Assembly: GCA_948474755.1 (NCBI GenBank)
Contig: CAOLHI010001009.1
Coordinates: 62,001-126,000, forward strand
Source: Ctenosaura bakeri
Lineage: Eukaryota; Chordata; Lepidosauria; Squamata; Iguanidae
DNA: 64,000 nt
Reading direction: 5' to 3'
Made by a program: the position numbers and the translations under genes. The notes beneath the pieces are model-generated. The model made no database searches and had not been told where the DNA came from. It saw only the letters and a program-made list of their open reading frames with translations. This document shows positions 22,979 through 33,689 of this stretch, one piece after another; within the stretch, counting starts at the first letter, position 1; every line of letters starts with the position of its first letter.

Positions 22979-23720
22979 TATTGGGTTTTCTGCCAGGGGT
23001 CTTCCACCAGTCCAGATAAATCTCTGTTTATTTCAAGGAATCCAGGCTTATCCAGCAGTCAGAGAGGATTATGGGAGATAAAATTCATCTCCTGCATAAT
23101 GCACAGTTTGAATCGGAAGCATCTACGTTGCCTCCAGCTCCTTGCTTCCTCCAAATTTAGGTTTCTCTCTAGCTCGTTTATAAGCCTCTGGAGAAATCTC
23201 TCTGCAGTTATGCTGCTGGTACTCTGGCTTCACTCCAAGTCCTCCTCTTTGGTTCTGTTTTCCTTGGAGGCAAGGACGGTACTCAGTAAGACACAGATGA
23301 AGGAGGTTTCCATGTCACAACTGTTAAGTTTGATGTAGGGTGCCTTCCTTGGAGCAAGAAATTGTGGTTCACAGCCAGTATTTCTCTTCCCTCTTCCTGC
23401 CTCATTGCTTTCCTCACTTCTGGACAAGAAAGGAGACAAGAGGAAAATACTGCTTCCATTGTATATATTCAAGTTCACATCCTGCAAATGGGTGAGGAAT
23501 GAGAGGGAGATGTTTTCAACTTATCATAGGGCAAGATTTGGTCCTGCAGCTTTCAATTGCTGATCCCTAAACTGTGATTAGCAGCAAAGAAAAGCCCTTT
23601 TGCTGAAACAATTGTTAAGGGAAACACTTTGTACAATACCACATACCTGTATTTAAACCCCAGAATATTTCCCCCCTCACATATCAAAAAACAGAGGTGA
23701 AGCCATGTTGCCATGTTTTC

Positions 23721-23723
<3 letters not shown>
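22979..23723. other. Gene-free stretch, unassigned
   Basis: A 149-codon plus frame at 22889-23338 starts inside the MITE just upstream, so it cannot be a native gene. No other support. Confidence 0.35.
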
Positions 23724-23775
<52 letters not shown>

Positions 23776-23850
23776 ATGCCTGTTCTATTATCAGCTGATG
23801 CCTCTGCATTGATGAATCTGCTGAGCTGTAAAAAAAAAAAAAAAAAAAAC
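23724..23850. repeat. (CT)n microsatellite and A-run
   Basis: About 24 CT units at 23724-23772 and a 20-base A-run at 23830-23850. The Arg-Glu repeat frames on the minus strand are artefacts. Confidence 0.97.
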
Positions 23851-24304
23851 AGTGAAGGGAGGGAGGGAGGAGAGAGATGTGCTGAATAAGAGAAGTAAAT
23901 AAAAGGAAGCAAAATCCTCCATTGTCCACTGGTGACAACAGTAGGGTCCATGATTAATAATTGAACAGCTTTTCCAGGAAAGGAAGGGAAACACTAGAGT
24001 CCAAGCCACGACAACAAACTGATACAGTGCTGTTCCAGGAAAGGCGGTGTTCTTCTATGAGGCTTTATTGAGCCATTACGCTGTGCTGCAAGCATAACGT
24101 GCTAAAGGCTATGATTCTGCTGCCTCTGATACAGTGCATCTACCTATACACTGTCACATTCGAAAGCTGATGCAGTTTAAATCTAGCAGCCAGTATTGAA
24201 AGAGACACAGCCTTAAGTCATCACATGGCCAAGACAGAGAAAATTTATTGAATGTTTTGCACCCAGTTGCATAGTGCATTCTTTCCTAGAAATAGCATAT
24301 CTCT
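23851..24304. other. Gene-free spacer, unassigned
   Basis: A GGGAGGGAGGGAGG run at 23856-23875 follows the A-run. The rest is unassigned. Confidence 0.35.
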
Positions 24305-24770
24305 GGCCCTTTCCGCATGCGGCGAGGGAAACGCTCCCTGCCGCTACTCACCAGCTTTTTGGGGGGCCCGTTTGGGTCCGTCAGGACGAGGAGCAGTGCG
24401 AGCTTGTTGCTCCGCACTGCTCCAGCGTCCAAATGGCGGCTTCCGATTGGTGGAGGCTCTCCACCAATCAGAGAAGCTCGCCAGCCTAAAGCCCGCCCCC
24501 GGCAGATCTGCAGGCACGCACTAGTGCGCGCCTGCAAATCTGCACTGGAGCGCAGCGACAAAGCAACACAGGGTCACACGCTCCATACTTTTTAAAAACC
24601 TCTTAAAAGAGGTTTTTTAAAAGCAGGCTGCACAACCAGTTCCGGTCGCTCCGGAGCGGAGTGAGGTGCGGAACTACAAAAAGTAGTCCACCCCAGTCCA
24701 CTCCACGGTGCAGAAGACCTCCGTTGGAGGTCACTCTGCACCGTTTTAATAGGTCCATGCGGAAAGGGCC
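24305..24770. mobile_element. GC-rich MITE with stacked hairpins
   Basis: The ends read GGCCCTTTCCGCATG and CATGCGGAAAGGGCC, a perfect 15-bp inverted repeat. Inside, at least four palindromes follow one another. One is ATTGGTGGAG/CTCCACCAAT at about 24457-24479. A second is a GCAGATCTGCAGGC arm paired around CACTAGTGCG at 24502-24543. Others are AAACCTCTT/AAGAGGTTT near 24597-24620 and GGTGCAGAAGACCTCC/GGAGGTC..CTGCACC at 24708-24744. The element is CpG- and GC-rich in AT-rich surroundings. Flanks TCT and TAA do not match, so the target duplication is lost or absent. Frames over it are not transposase. Confidence 0.8.
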
Positions 24771-24777
24771 TAAGACT

Positions 24778-25014
24778 TTGTTGCTATGTCCCAAGAAGTC
24801 ATTTCTGACTTATCGCAATCCTTAGGTGAATCAATCATGGGGTTTTCTTGGCAATTTTGTTCAGAGGGGGCTTACTCTTGCATTCCTCTGAGGCTGAGAG
24901 GGTATGATTTGCCCAGGGTCACCCAGTAGGTTTCCATAGCTAAGTGGGGATTCAAACCCTGGTTTCCCAGTGTTCTAGTCTGAAACTCAAACCACTATAC
25001 CATGCTGGCTTTCC
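24778..25014 (-). repeat. Squamate tRNA-derived SINE, full length
   Basis: On the plus strand it runs from TTTGTTGCTATGTCCCAAG through CATGGGGTTTTCTTGGCAA, TTCCTCTGAGGCTGAGAGG and AGGGTCACCCAGTAGGTTTC to CACTATACCATGCTGGC, the reverse complement of the whole element. Internal promoter boxes are recognisable (GATTCAAACCC for box B). Confidence 0.85.
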
Positions 25015-25151
25015 AGTAACAGGCAGATCACTCTTGAAAACACTGTTGCCTTCCTACTGACTGCAGCCCAAAAGCTTTAAGGGGATGATTCTTTCAATCT
25101 GGCCAGGTATGCTTGGTGATTGTGCTGCACTAGATTGTCTGCACCACCCTT

Positions 25152-25619
25152 TCATAGAATCACAGGCCCTTTCTGCACCTTACTTCTTTCCAGCGCCGGT
25201 GCGCAGGGATTACATGAGCAGTCTCTTGTGAGAGGCTCTCACGTCCCCACTGCTTTGGCTCTACAGGAGCTGCCTGCCAGCAGGCACCATGAGGGCTTTG
25301 CCTCTTCCTTCCGCAGTGCAGCCAGGTATTTTCCCAAGCTGCGCTGGGGGAGGAAGCGTGAGGGCCACCTCTCTGGAGCTCCGCATACAAGGTAAGTGCA
25401 CGTGGGGCCTCAGAGCGATGCACAATCGTGCACCATTTTCAGCTACAAGCTGAAAATGAAATAGTGCGCGATCGGCACCTGCCAGCCCCAGCAGCATCGC
25501 ACAATTGCAAGGACGTTGTCTGAAACACTCCTTGCAATCATTCGACACTTCAGAGACCCTTTCGCATGGCAAATGCCGTGCGAAAAGGGCCACAGAGTTG
25601 GAAGGTACCACAAAGTATG
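25152..25619 (-). mobile_element. CR1 3-prime end split by a MITE
   Basis: TTCATAGAATCACA (to 25164) continues after the inserted MITE as ACAGAGTTGGAAGGTACCAC (25592 on). Joined without one ACA copy, this is the standard reversed CR1 terminus. Only about 40 bases of CR1 remain. Confidence 0.8.
25165..25591. mobile_element. 427-bp GGCC-ended MITE, family 2
   Basis: The ends read GGCCCTTTCTGCACC and, inverted, GGCCCTTTTCGCACGGC. A 3-bp duplication ACA lies on each side (25162-25164, 25592-25594), and the host CR1 sequence proves the junctions. The interior carries an inverted AGCTACAAGCTGAAAAT pair and is homologous, reversed, to the element at 33690-34119. No transposase. Confidence 0.85.
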
Positions 25620-25624
25620 TTTTG

Positions 25625-25668
25625 CAAGTGGAATCATTGCACTATAACAGTCCAGTGCAGAAATGGCC
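25625..25668. mobile_element. Right-end fragment of GGCC-ended MITE, family 1
   Basis: GCAAGTGGAATCATTGCACT followed by ATAACAGTCCAGTGCAG and AAATGGCC matches only the terminal 44 bases of the palindromic MITE family found complete at 60996-61174. Confidence 0.7.
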
Positions 25669-25689
25669 AAGGTAATATACCCCTTGATG

Positions 25690-26230
25690 ACATAAGTTAG
25701 CAAGGTTGGGTTTACTCTGAGACTCAGCCCTGTGGTGCATGTACTTAGTTAAATCCAATGTACCAGCTGCACCCTTTCCTAGAGGTGCCTGACCTGGTCC
25801 AGTTGCCACATGCCTTGGTTGCATTCACTTTTGATTACTGTAAGAAATTCCATATAGTGCTGCCTTTGAAGAATGTTCAGAAATTTCAGCTGTTCCAAAA
25901 AGCTGCAGACTGTTGACTGAGGCTGAGTATAGGGAGTGCAACAACTCCACTAGGCACTGGTCTGTTTCCAGGCACAATTCAAAATGTTAGGCTCTATAAA
26001 ACCCTGTATGGTTTGGGTCCAAGCTATCTGAGGACTATATCCTCCCTTAAGAGCAGCCTTGGGCTTTGAGATTTCTTGGGTGGGGGAAGTCCTTTTCTAA
26101 TTTCTGCCACCCTCACAAGCATTTATGGTGGGATTGAGGAAAAGGACCTTCTTGGTGGTGTACCCAGGCTCCTGACCTCTCCTCCTAGAGAGGCCAGACT
26201 GGTTCATTCCTTGTTTTCCTTCTGCTGGCA
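25690..26230 (+). mobile_element. CR1/L2-clade LINE ORF2 C-terminal relic
   Basis: Translated with frameshifts it gives ALVAFTFDYCKKFHIVLPLK followed by NVQKFQLFQKAAD, the block that follows the reverse-transcriptase core. Next come LYKTLYGLGPSYLR and, near 26180, LLTSPPREARLVHS. The order and spacing match the end of LINE ORF2. Stops and shifts make it a pseudo-element. It is truncated upstream and ends before the next repeat at 26303. Confidence 0.65.
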
Positions 26231-26302
26231 AGTGACAATTTGCTCATTCCAACAGGCTTTTGGGATCCAGTTGCTCATAATGAAAGAGTTTTCAATAGCA
26301 TA

Positions 26303-26659
26303 CCCTCCAACATTTTACAGAAGAAAACCAAGGCATGTGAGGCCCAAAAACATCACAGTGTGGTCAAGATGACCAAAGGAAGAAAACACAAGCAAGGAAA
26401 GGCTGCACTGGTTTGCTTTTGCCTAAGACTATTGGGAAGGGCAAGATTTTGCACCCTCCTCTCCTCTCCCCTTGCTGAGTTAACTGAGTGCAAACTACTT
26501 TTGCACTTTGAACTCAATTTGCAGCAGTGGGAGGACGTCACAAACAAAGGAGGAAAGTGTGAGGAGCAGAAAGAAACTGGGACATTTTAAAAGCAGCTGA
26601 AAAACTGTGATGCCAGGACTCATTGGGATTGTTCCTGCCAAACTGGGACAGTTGGAGGG
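26303..26659 (+). repeat. CCCTCCAAC-ended interspersed repeat, copy A
   Basis: It begins CCCTCCAACATTTTACAG and ends GTTGGAGGG, a 9-bp inverted terminus. The interior has TTTGCACTTTGAACTCAAT and AACTGGGACATTTTAAAAGC. It is homologous over its whole length to copies at 29455, 30928 (reversed), 42078 and 47702 (reversed). No coding capacity; a non-autonomous DNA transposon is likely. Confidence 0.75.
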
Positions 26660-27252
26660 CAGGCAATAGTGTGAGGTATCTTTTTTTTTAAAATTTATTT
26701 CCTGACTGTACAATATTAGAATTGATCACAACATTGAAAGGCTTTCAGATAGGAAATAAATGAAAACCATAGTGGCATAATAGCTGTTACGAATATTTCA
26801 TAGTAGCGTGATTTTGAAACCAAACTCCTCTTTTCAACTACTTATTCCCATTGGAAGGAAAGTCAACTTTAGTAATTTTCACTGAATCTGAAATTAAGAT
26901 CAAGGTAGCTTCCACACTTGCCTGTAATCTCCAACTGCTGTCAATTGTTGCTTATGTTTTAAAATACTAATTCATTGGGGGCGGGGGCGGTTAACTTTTA
27001 ATTTCAAAAAAATGCCCGTTGCTTCCATGCAATTCCAATTTCTGCCTACAGCAGTACATAAAGACAGCAGCTTGCAAACATCTTATTCATGCTGGCCTTT
27101 CCATCATCTCATTTCCTATCCTCTCCCCCCTCCTTCTCTCACTTTCAGTTCTGCTGCAGCTGCTCTTGGAAATGGAAGACAGAAGCAAAATTAACACAGG
27201 CAGGGTGGGGGGACCAGAATCCAAGCATAGACGAAGTAGGGATTTCGCTCAA
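26660..27252. other. Gene-free stretch, unassigned
   Basis: A short GGGGGCGGGGGCGG run at about 26977. Frames at 27012-27288 run into the 5S-derived SINE and are not genes. Confidence 0.35.
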
Positions 27253-27475
27253 GGCCTAAATACCCTAAAGGCACAAGATCCTGTCTGATCTCAGAAGCGA
27301 ACCAGGGCCAACCTTGGTTAGTACTTGGACAGCAGGCTGCCAGTGAATACCAGGTGTCGTGGCCTACATTTCAGAGCAAAGCCACCTCTGAGTATTCCTT
27401 GCCTTAAAACAAATATGAAATTCATAGAGTCACCACAAGCCAACTGGATCCCAAAAGGCACATGCGCACATACAC
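27253..27475 (+). repeat. 5S-rRNA-derived SINE
   Basis: The first 110 bases are a diverged 5S rRNA: TCTGATCTCAGAAGCGAACC corresponds to the A-box region, and GGTTAGTACTTGGACAGCAG plus AATACCAGGTG to the C-box and 3-prime stem. The sequence then leaves 5S and continues into a SINE body ending in CACAAGCCAACTGG and AAAGGCACATGCGCACATAC. Small deletions and many substitutions rule out a working 5S gene. 5S-headed SINEs are known in squamates, zebrafish and some mammals. Confidence 0.85.
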
Positions 27476-29454
27476 CATATTGCTCAGAGGCCAAATGAGA
27501 AATGGCAGCAAAATATCTTTGGGTTTAAAAGCGGGTCTTCCCCAAACATCTACAAAAGCAAGGGAGTGCCTTGCTTTTTGCAGATGGCACTGGCAGAGCT
27601 TGAAAGTGATAAGTTACAATTAACTAGTTTCCTTATGATTTCTTACAAATAACTATCTGTAATGAGATACTATGGAGAATGTAAGACTAACAAAGTCACA
27701 ATTCAAAAGTAACATAACAGACATGAGAGAAGTTACTTTCTTGGCATAATGAGTGATATTTCTAGTTATTTGTTCAAGGCATTTTTAGAGGTATCTTGAT
27801 AGATTTTTCAAGTTTTGTGCTATTCTGTTATCAGTCCTAAGGGCATTTTGTCCATCTCCAAAAGGTAACAGAAAGTACTAGGAAAGGGAAATGAGCAGAG
27901 TAACTAACACTTTGCCCAATTTGCAACAAGCAGTGGTAACAGGGTATTCCTCAAACAGTGAAACTGAATAACAGGAATGCATTACTTTTAAACAGCAATA
28001 TCCCCAGTTGTGGGTGTGGATGAAGAGACCATAACCCTTCCCTTGCCTTTGTCATCTGTTCATCCAATTCACTCTTCTGCCAGCCAAGTACCCTTCCAGT
28101 ATCAGAGCTCAGCTCAGCTTCAAGACCACTGCAGGGAGGCAGGGCGAAATTGCCAGAAAAGAAGCTCTGAGAGTTCCACATTCCTCATCCATACAATCCC
28201 CTTCAATGTGTAAAATGGATTTGCATCCTCATTTCTATGTTATTGAACCAGGTCCGTGTCTGAACACATCGTACCTAAGTTTGACCTTTAACAACATCTT
28301 ACTGAACATGCCAGCAAAAGACTGTGATAATATCAGTCATGAACTTCAATCCAAATCTGGTTATTAAAACAAAGGCCACATTTTCTTGCTTATCTACATG
28401 CAGTATTTCAGGGGATAGTTATTGTTTGACTGGTGGGCAGTGATGAAAACAGGGAATCATCTTTGCTTGCAGCAATGGGTCCAACTTTCCAGAATTCATA
28501 GAATGGGCTATTAGCGGTCTGAAACTGAAGGAAGAAATGAATGTAACTCAGGAGTTATGCAGGGGAGGGGGGCAAAGTATAAAATAAAAGCATTTACTCC
28601 TCCATAAGAATGCTGCCCCCCCCCAGTGAAATTTTCCTTTAGTCCCCAAACTTGCAGCATTAAAGAAAATGAAATGTTGAAAATCATTCCCATATAGAAC
28701 TCTCCTAGTTGCTGTGTTCACATTCCCTTGGTAACTTTGCCTGCCCCTTTTCTTTGGATGCCCAAACAGCATTTCTTTGAAATTGCACAAATGAAACTTT
28801 AAGTTACTACAATGCTATAAATTTGGGGACTAAAAGAAAATTTCAGCGAGGGGGATTATTTGGAGGTCAGTGACATTTTGCCAGATTCCCTCCCCCACCC
28901 TATGGCTATACCACTGAAATAACTTCTCTACCGCTGGTTTAGACCACATTGATAAAAGAGAAAGGAGAATAATCTAGCCATTGGCATTTTTGGCTAGTGG
29001 CTTTAGCAGTGGTTTCACATGTTTTTGAGGGAGATTTTTGTTAGATTTTAAAAAAAAATCATTGTGAATATCTTATCATAATAAAGAAAAATGAAAGACA
29101 GACCACTGGTGCAGCTGATTTTATCAAAGGGAACAGGACGAAGAAAAACACATGTCAACATACTCATCAGTATGTATGGAACTAAAAAAAGGAGCATCAG
29201 GAAAACAGACCGGATCATTCACTCCATAATACAGGGAAAAGATACAGACTGAAAAAAGAAAACAAAACCTGAAAGTGACTCAGCATAACAACAGAGAACA
29301 AGAAGAGCAGAACTGGCTAAATTAAAAAGAGAAAATGTATTTTACCTATCTTCCAACCTGACTGAGTCTCCTTTGCTGCCAAACACCTTTTGATTCAATA
29401 CCAATCAAAAGAATAAATCACTTCTAAAGAAAATATAAGTTCCCTGTTTACATA
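27476..29454. other. Long gene-free stretch, unassigned
   Basis: No gene and no recognised repeat in about 2 kb. C-runs lie at 28614-28624. The sequence is moderately AT-rich. Confidence 0.35.
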
Positions 29455-29819
29455 CCCTCCAACATTTCACAGATGAATACCTGCATATGTGTGGTCAAGC
29501 AGCATCAATGTTTGGTCAAGATGGGAAAAGTTACTAATAAGGAAAAACAGAAAAATGAGGAGAGACAGCAGCACCTTGTTTTTGCCAGAGTATAGGGAAG
29601 AGCAACATCCCAGCACCTTCTCTCCTCTGCCTTCTGCTCAGTTGAGAGCAAATTTCCTTTACACTTTTGAAGTCAGTCTGCAGCAGGTGAAGTAAACTGA
29701 GGACAAAGGGGGAAAGTGTCAGAAAGTGACAGAAGCTGGGACATTATAAAACAGCTGAAAAATTGAAATGAGAGAGGTTTAATCCTGACAATCCCTGCCA
29801 AATTGGAACAGTTGGATGG
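29455..29819 (+). repeat. CCCTCCAAC-ended interspersed repeat, copy B
   Basis: It begins CCCTCCAACATTTCACAG and ends with GTTGGATGG, a decayed form of the GTTGGAGGG terminus. It shares TTTGAAGTCAGTCTGCAGCA and GCTGGGACATTATAAAACAG with copy A. Confidence 0.75.
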
Positions 29820-30927
29820 TGTTCATTTTGGTTTTTCTTTTTTTCCTCCTCTTATTGCAAAATTCACATTTCTGCACTAACACTGCAAGAAATAAAGGTT
29901 CCTTTAGAAAAGAAAGAAAAGGGAAGGATATAATTGATATGGGAAAATTTTGTCTGCTAACAGGACTGTGAATGGCCAGCTGTCTGAATAGCCAACTCGT
30001 AGCAGGATGAGTTGTTAATAGCCCACATTAGGCTAAGTTAGCTGATAGTAGATTGAAAGAAATAATGGAGTGCTGAGTGTTTGGATAAAAATTCTCAACT
30101 AATCCCCCTCAGTCTCAATGAATGCATATCTACCAAGTTGGGACCACAGGGGGGATATCAGTGAGGTTCTGTTAACCACACAGTCCTCCTTTCTTTCTAT
30201 GTATGAAGCCTTTTCACGTATATTAAGACCTGGGAAAGAAGAGCAAGATGAAAATGATGTACATTTTTCCCAAACTGGGATCCAGTGCCTCTCATGTTAG
30301 CTTTCCATTTCCCAGCATAAGGCACTGATATAGCAGGAGGAGTCAAGTTGATTTTTACTGTTTGGTTTTGAACATTACTCTGGCCAAACCCGGACTCTGT
30401 CCGGAACTTTTCTGACAGTTTTAAAAAACATGAATGTGTCCGGGAGCCAAGTTAGCAAAGGTTATTAGGTAGGAAGTGACATTTCATAACAAAGGATAGA
30501 TGATGGTTGTCAAGGTGTTAGTGTCTCAGTTTTCTTGGCCTGCATGCACACAGAAACTGGCTCTAATTTAAGAATGGATGCAGTGCAGTGAGTGTACAGA
30601 GAGGTTATGAACAGATGTTCCCATTGTTCTGTCTGCAGACCTTTAAAGACTTTGCCTGATTAAAACTCTTGTCCCTCCCAACCACTACAAATTCATTTGT
30701 GCACCATAACTAATTTGGTTGCCCCTTGCCATTCAGTATGATTAGAGCAAACATATTTCTACCTTATTTCCTTCACTAACGAAATATTGGTAGTTTTAAC
30801 TTTCTTTACAGCACAAGCCTATTGGCAATGGAGCCTAGTTCTCAGTAAACTTTTGGCCTGTACATTTCTACAGATCTCATGCATTTAAAAAAAAAAAAAA
30901 CACCCTTCTGAACATAGACATCTCATA
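29820..30927. other. Gene-free stretch, unassigned
   Basis: Contains an A-run at 30887-30900. No gene. A CTGGCCAAACCCGGAC patch near 30390 was noted but not assigned. Confidence 0.35.
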
Positions 30928-31294
30928 CCTTCCAACTGTCCCAGTCTGACAGGGACAGTCCTGATTAATATTCTATCATCCCACTTTTTCAGGTACTTTT
31001 AAAATGTCCCAGTTTTCCCCTTCCCCTCCCACTTTTTCCTTTGTCCTCAGCTTACTACTACTGCAGCAAACAATTCAAAGTGCGAAAGTAGTTTGCATTC
31101 AATTTATTGAGCAAGAAAGAGAGGAAAGGAAGGGGCAGAATCTTGCCTTCTCTGTGGACTCTGCAGACTGTAGGCAAAAGCAGCCTCTCCTCTAGTTTGT
31201 GTTTTTCCTTGTTAATAACTTTTGACCACTCTCTGACGTTGCTTGCCGATGGGTGTTCCAATTTTCATGATGCCAAATGGGGGCAGTTGGAGTG
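30928..31294 (-). repeat. CCCTCCAAC-ended interspersed repeat, copy C
   Basis: A reversed copy: CCTTCCAACTGTCCCAGTC at the left, TTTAAAATGTCCCAGTTT, then the reverse of the TTTGCACTTTGAA core (TTCAAAGTGCGAAAGTAG). The right end is decayed near GCAGTTGGAGTG. Confidence 0.7.
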
Positions 31295-32353
31295 TAAAAG
31301 AAATAGGACTATATTCTTGTATTTATATTTGCTTTTTCCCCCTTCTCTTCCTCCACTTCCACACTGTATTTTAGGTGGGAGGCCAGCCCACTAGAGTTAG
31401 TCCTGTCTTCTCTTTCTCTGTAAAGTGCCATGTACACAGATGGTGCTGTATTGTTCTTGTTAGCATGTTTATAATCCATAAGGAGAACCATTTGGAAGGC
31501 TCTTCTCGTCAAAAAAAAGCAGAGCAGCAATAATGCAGACATTGTCCTACAAGGAAGGCTTCAGCTGACACAAAGTGGATAATCTTTAATTAAAAAGGGA
31601 GTACCTTTGAAATGCTGAGTCAGACTAATAGAAGGCTTCAGACAACTAATGTACTACCTCTCTCCATCCAGCAAGCCTTTCAATGGATCCCTTTTTCTTT
31701 CTCAAATAAGCAGCTGAGATACTCATTTCCCTAAGACCAAAAGGTCCATTCTAGTACTGTTAAAATTATTTTATAAAATAAAGATTAACAAAAATAGTCT
31801 TTGCATCTGTTAGTGAAAAGTTTTGACACATTACCTGTGGCTCTCCACTTCATAAAATAATACCAATACATACAGAAAGGTTAAATGAATTTAAAAAAGA
31901 TACTTTCCATAACCTTTTTTCTCCTGAAAGCTGCTCTGACAGTGGCAATTACAGTAACTTGGCTGGCAATTTTCATTGATCAATAAATTCATGTGTTTGA
32001 GGTATGTTGAAGTGAGAAGGAAACAAGACAAGACTTTGTCACATTCTAGGGGATTGTATGTATACAAGACATCACTTTTTTTTCCCCTGGCAATCCAAAC
32101 GACATGCTCCTTGTCCTGATTTATTCAGTCTCATTTCCAGACATCATGTTTTTTCATGCTGTGCTAAACTCAATAACCTAAAATAAGATGTGTTGATGTA
32201 ATTCTAATCCAGCTGTGAAGTACTGGTTTCAGAGGGAACATGTCTGACATCATGTGTTGTAGTGATGTGGATTTCTCTTTCATAATTAATGTCTTTTCCC
32301 CCCTCCCTCCACCATTCAGGATTATGGTTTCCCATGCCCTAACACAAGGATAT
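31295..32353. other. Gene-free stretch with a LINE-tail-like patch
   Basis: 31405-31460 (CTGTAAAGTGCCATGTACAC) resembles an L2-type 3-prime tail, at low confidence. The rest is unassigned and no gene is supported. Confidence 0.35.
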
Positions 32354-32545
32354 AGAGAGCCAGCATGGTGTAGTGCCTTGAGCACTGGACTATGGCCCTG
32401 GGGACCAGGGTTTGATTCCCAGTTTGGCCATGGAAACCTTGGGTGCATCACACAGTCTCAGCCCCCAGAAAACCCCATGATATGCTTGCCTTAGGGTGCC
32501 ATAAGCCAGAAACAATTTGAAGGCACACAACAAATAACAATGCAA
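32354..32545 (+). repeat. Squamate tRNA-derived SINE, internally deleted
   Basis: GAGCCAGCATGGTGTAGTGC (box A region) and GGGTTTGATTCCCAG (box B), then TTGGCCATGGAAACCTTGGG, a deletion of the lysine-codon-rich middle, CCATGATATGCTTGCCTTAG and the tail GAAGGCACACAACAAATAAC. It is the best-preserved promoter of the family in this window. Confidence 0.85.
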
Positions 32546-32554
32546 CGGTGGTCA

Positions 32555-32860
32555 TAGTGTGGCCTGCAAACCACATGTGGCCTCTGGACTGATCTTTTAT
32601 GGCCTCTGAAGCACTGAAATATCTGAAAGAGTGCCAAAATAATGCAGAAAACCCTCTAAAGTGCATTAAATCACAAAAAATATCCCTCCATGCATCTCAG
32701 AACTATGTAGTACCCCAAAACCTCAATTTTCCATTGCAGTCCCTCTCAAAATGGCGACAGGAAATGATGCCACTTCCTGTCACCATTGTGAGAGGGATTG
32801 TACAGGGAAATTGTAGTATTTGGGTTTGCAATAAATATATGCAGCCAATGGAGTAGGGTC
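32555..32860. repeat. MITE-like repeat containing a strong hairpin
   Basis: A 56-base hairpin at 32741-32796 has 23-bp arms (CCCTCTCAAAATGGCGACAG and its inverse) with two mismatches and a 10-base loop. Sequence upstream (TGTGGCCTGCAAACCACATG) resembles a hAT-type end. The outer boundaries are uncertain. Confidence 0.5.
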
Positions 32861-33689
32861 AGGTGGGGAATTGGCCCCTGGCACCTGCATCAAAGAAGAA
32901 CTAGACCCATGTCAATCTAGTAGAGTAGCATTAATGATGGTGATCATGAAAGTAATGTGTGGTATGTTACAGCCCTCAGCCATGTTTAGTCCTTGTGCTA
33001 ATGCTCTTCTATTTGTATGTTCTTCTTTCTCCCAAGAACACCTTCACCTCTCCACAAGCAGGATCCAGGGGTCAGGGTGCGAAGGGGGTGCAAGGAGTTC
33101 TTGTGATGAGCAAGAGGCTGAAAACCAAGGTGGGAGGAGGCAGAGCATCTTTATCAGGGAAAAGATGTGCACATTTTAAATAGTGGGACTTCATATCTAC
33201 TTGTTTGGATTGGAAAGAGTCTGAATTATGTTGCTGGTAAATTGTGAGTAGCAACACCCCCACCATCAGGTTTCCCCTTGTGGCTCCATTGCAATGACAG
33301 CTAAAGGCATCATTTCAACTTTCGCGTGGTAAGTGCTCACATGGAAGCTTACACACTATATTTTTAAAACCTTCTAAGCAGCTGCCAGAAAAACACCCTG
33401 AGTGAGAATGGGGTGTGGTGGGATTTTTCCTGCTTTAGTACAACTAAATTACAGAGCCTGGGCTCAGAAGTAATTATGTGAAGTCAGAACAGTAGTCTCA
33501 ATGTAAGCAAAACACTGATTAGCCTCCACACTGATCAGAATAGCCATCTGAATTAGTGAAGGTCCTTTCAGCACAAAATATTTTTTATTTTATTTATGGT
33601 TCTATGTGGCAATTACATCAGGGTATTATTTGTTATATTGGAACCTGTATCAATCCATCCCATAGTTCTCCGTAAACATCGTTCACATT
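32861..33689. other. Gene-free stretch, unassigned
   Basis: Frames at 32871-33266 overlap on both strands without a domain. A TTTTTTATTTTATTTATGG run lies at about 33580-33600. Confidence 0.35.

Noticed and set aside
23553..23951. 132-codon minus-strand frame with Arg-Glu repeat
   Set aside because: Produced by the (CT)n tract and a neighbouring A-run.
24317..24595. Overlapping 70-92-codon frames in GC-rich DNA
   Set aside because: They lie wholly inside a MITE with inverted ends; GC-rich DNA lacks stops by composition.
27253..27365. 5S rRNA gene
   Set aside because: Deletions and many substitutions against 5S rRNA and a SINE-type tail show a 5S-derived SINE.
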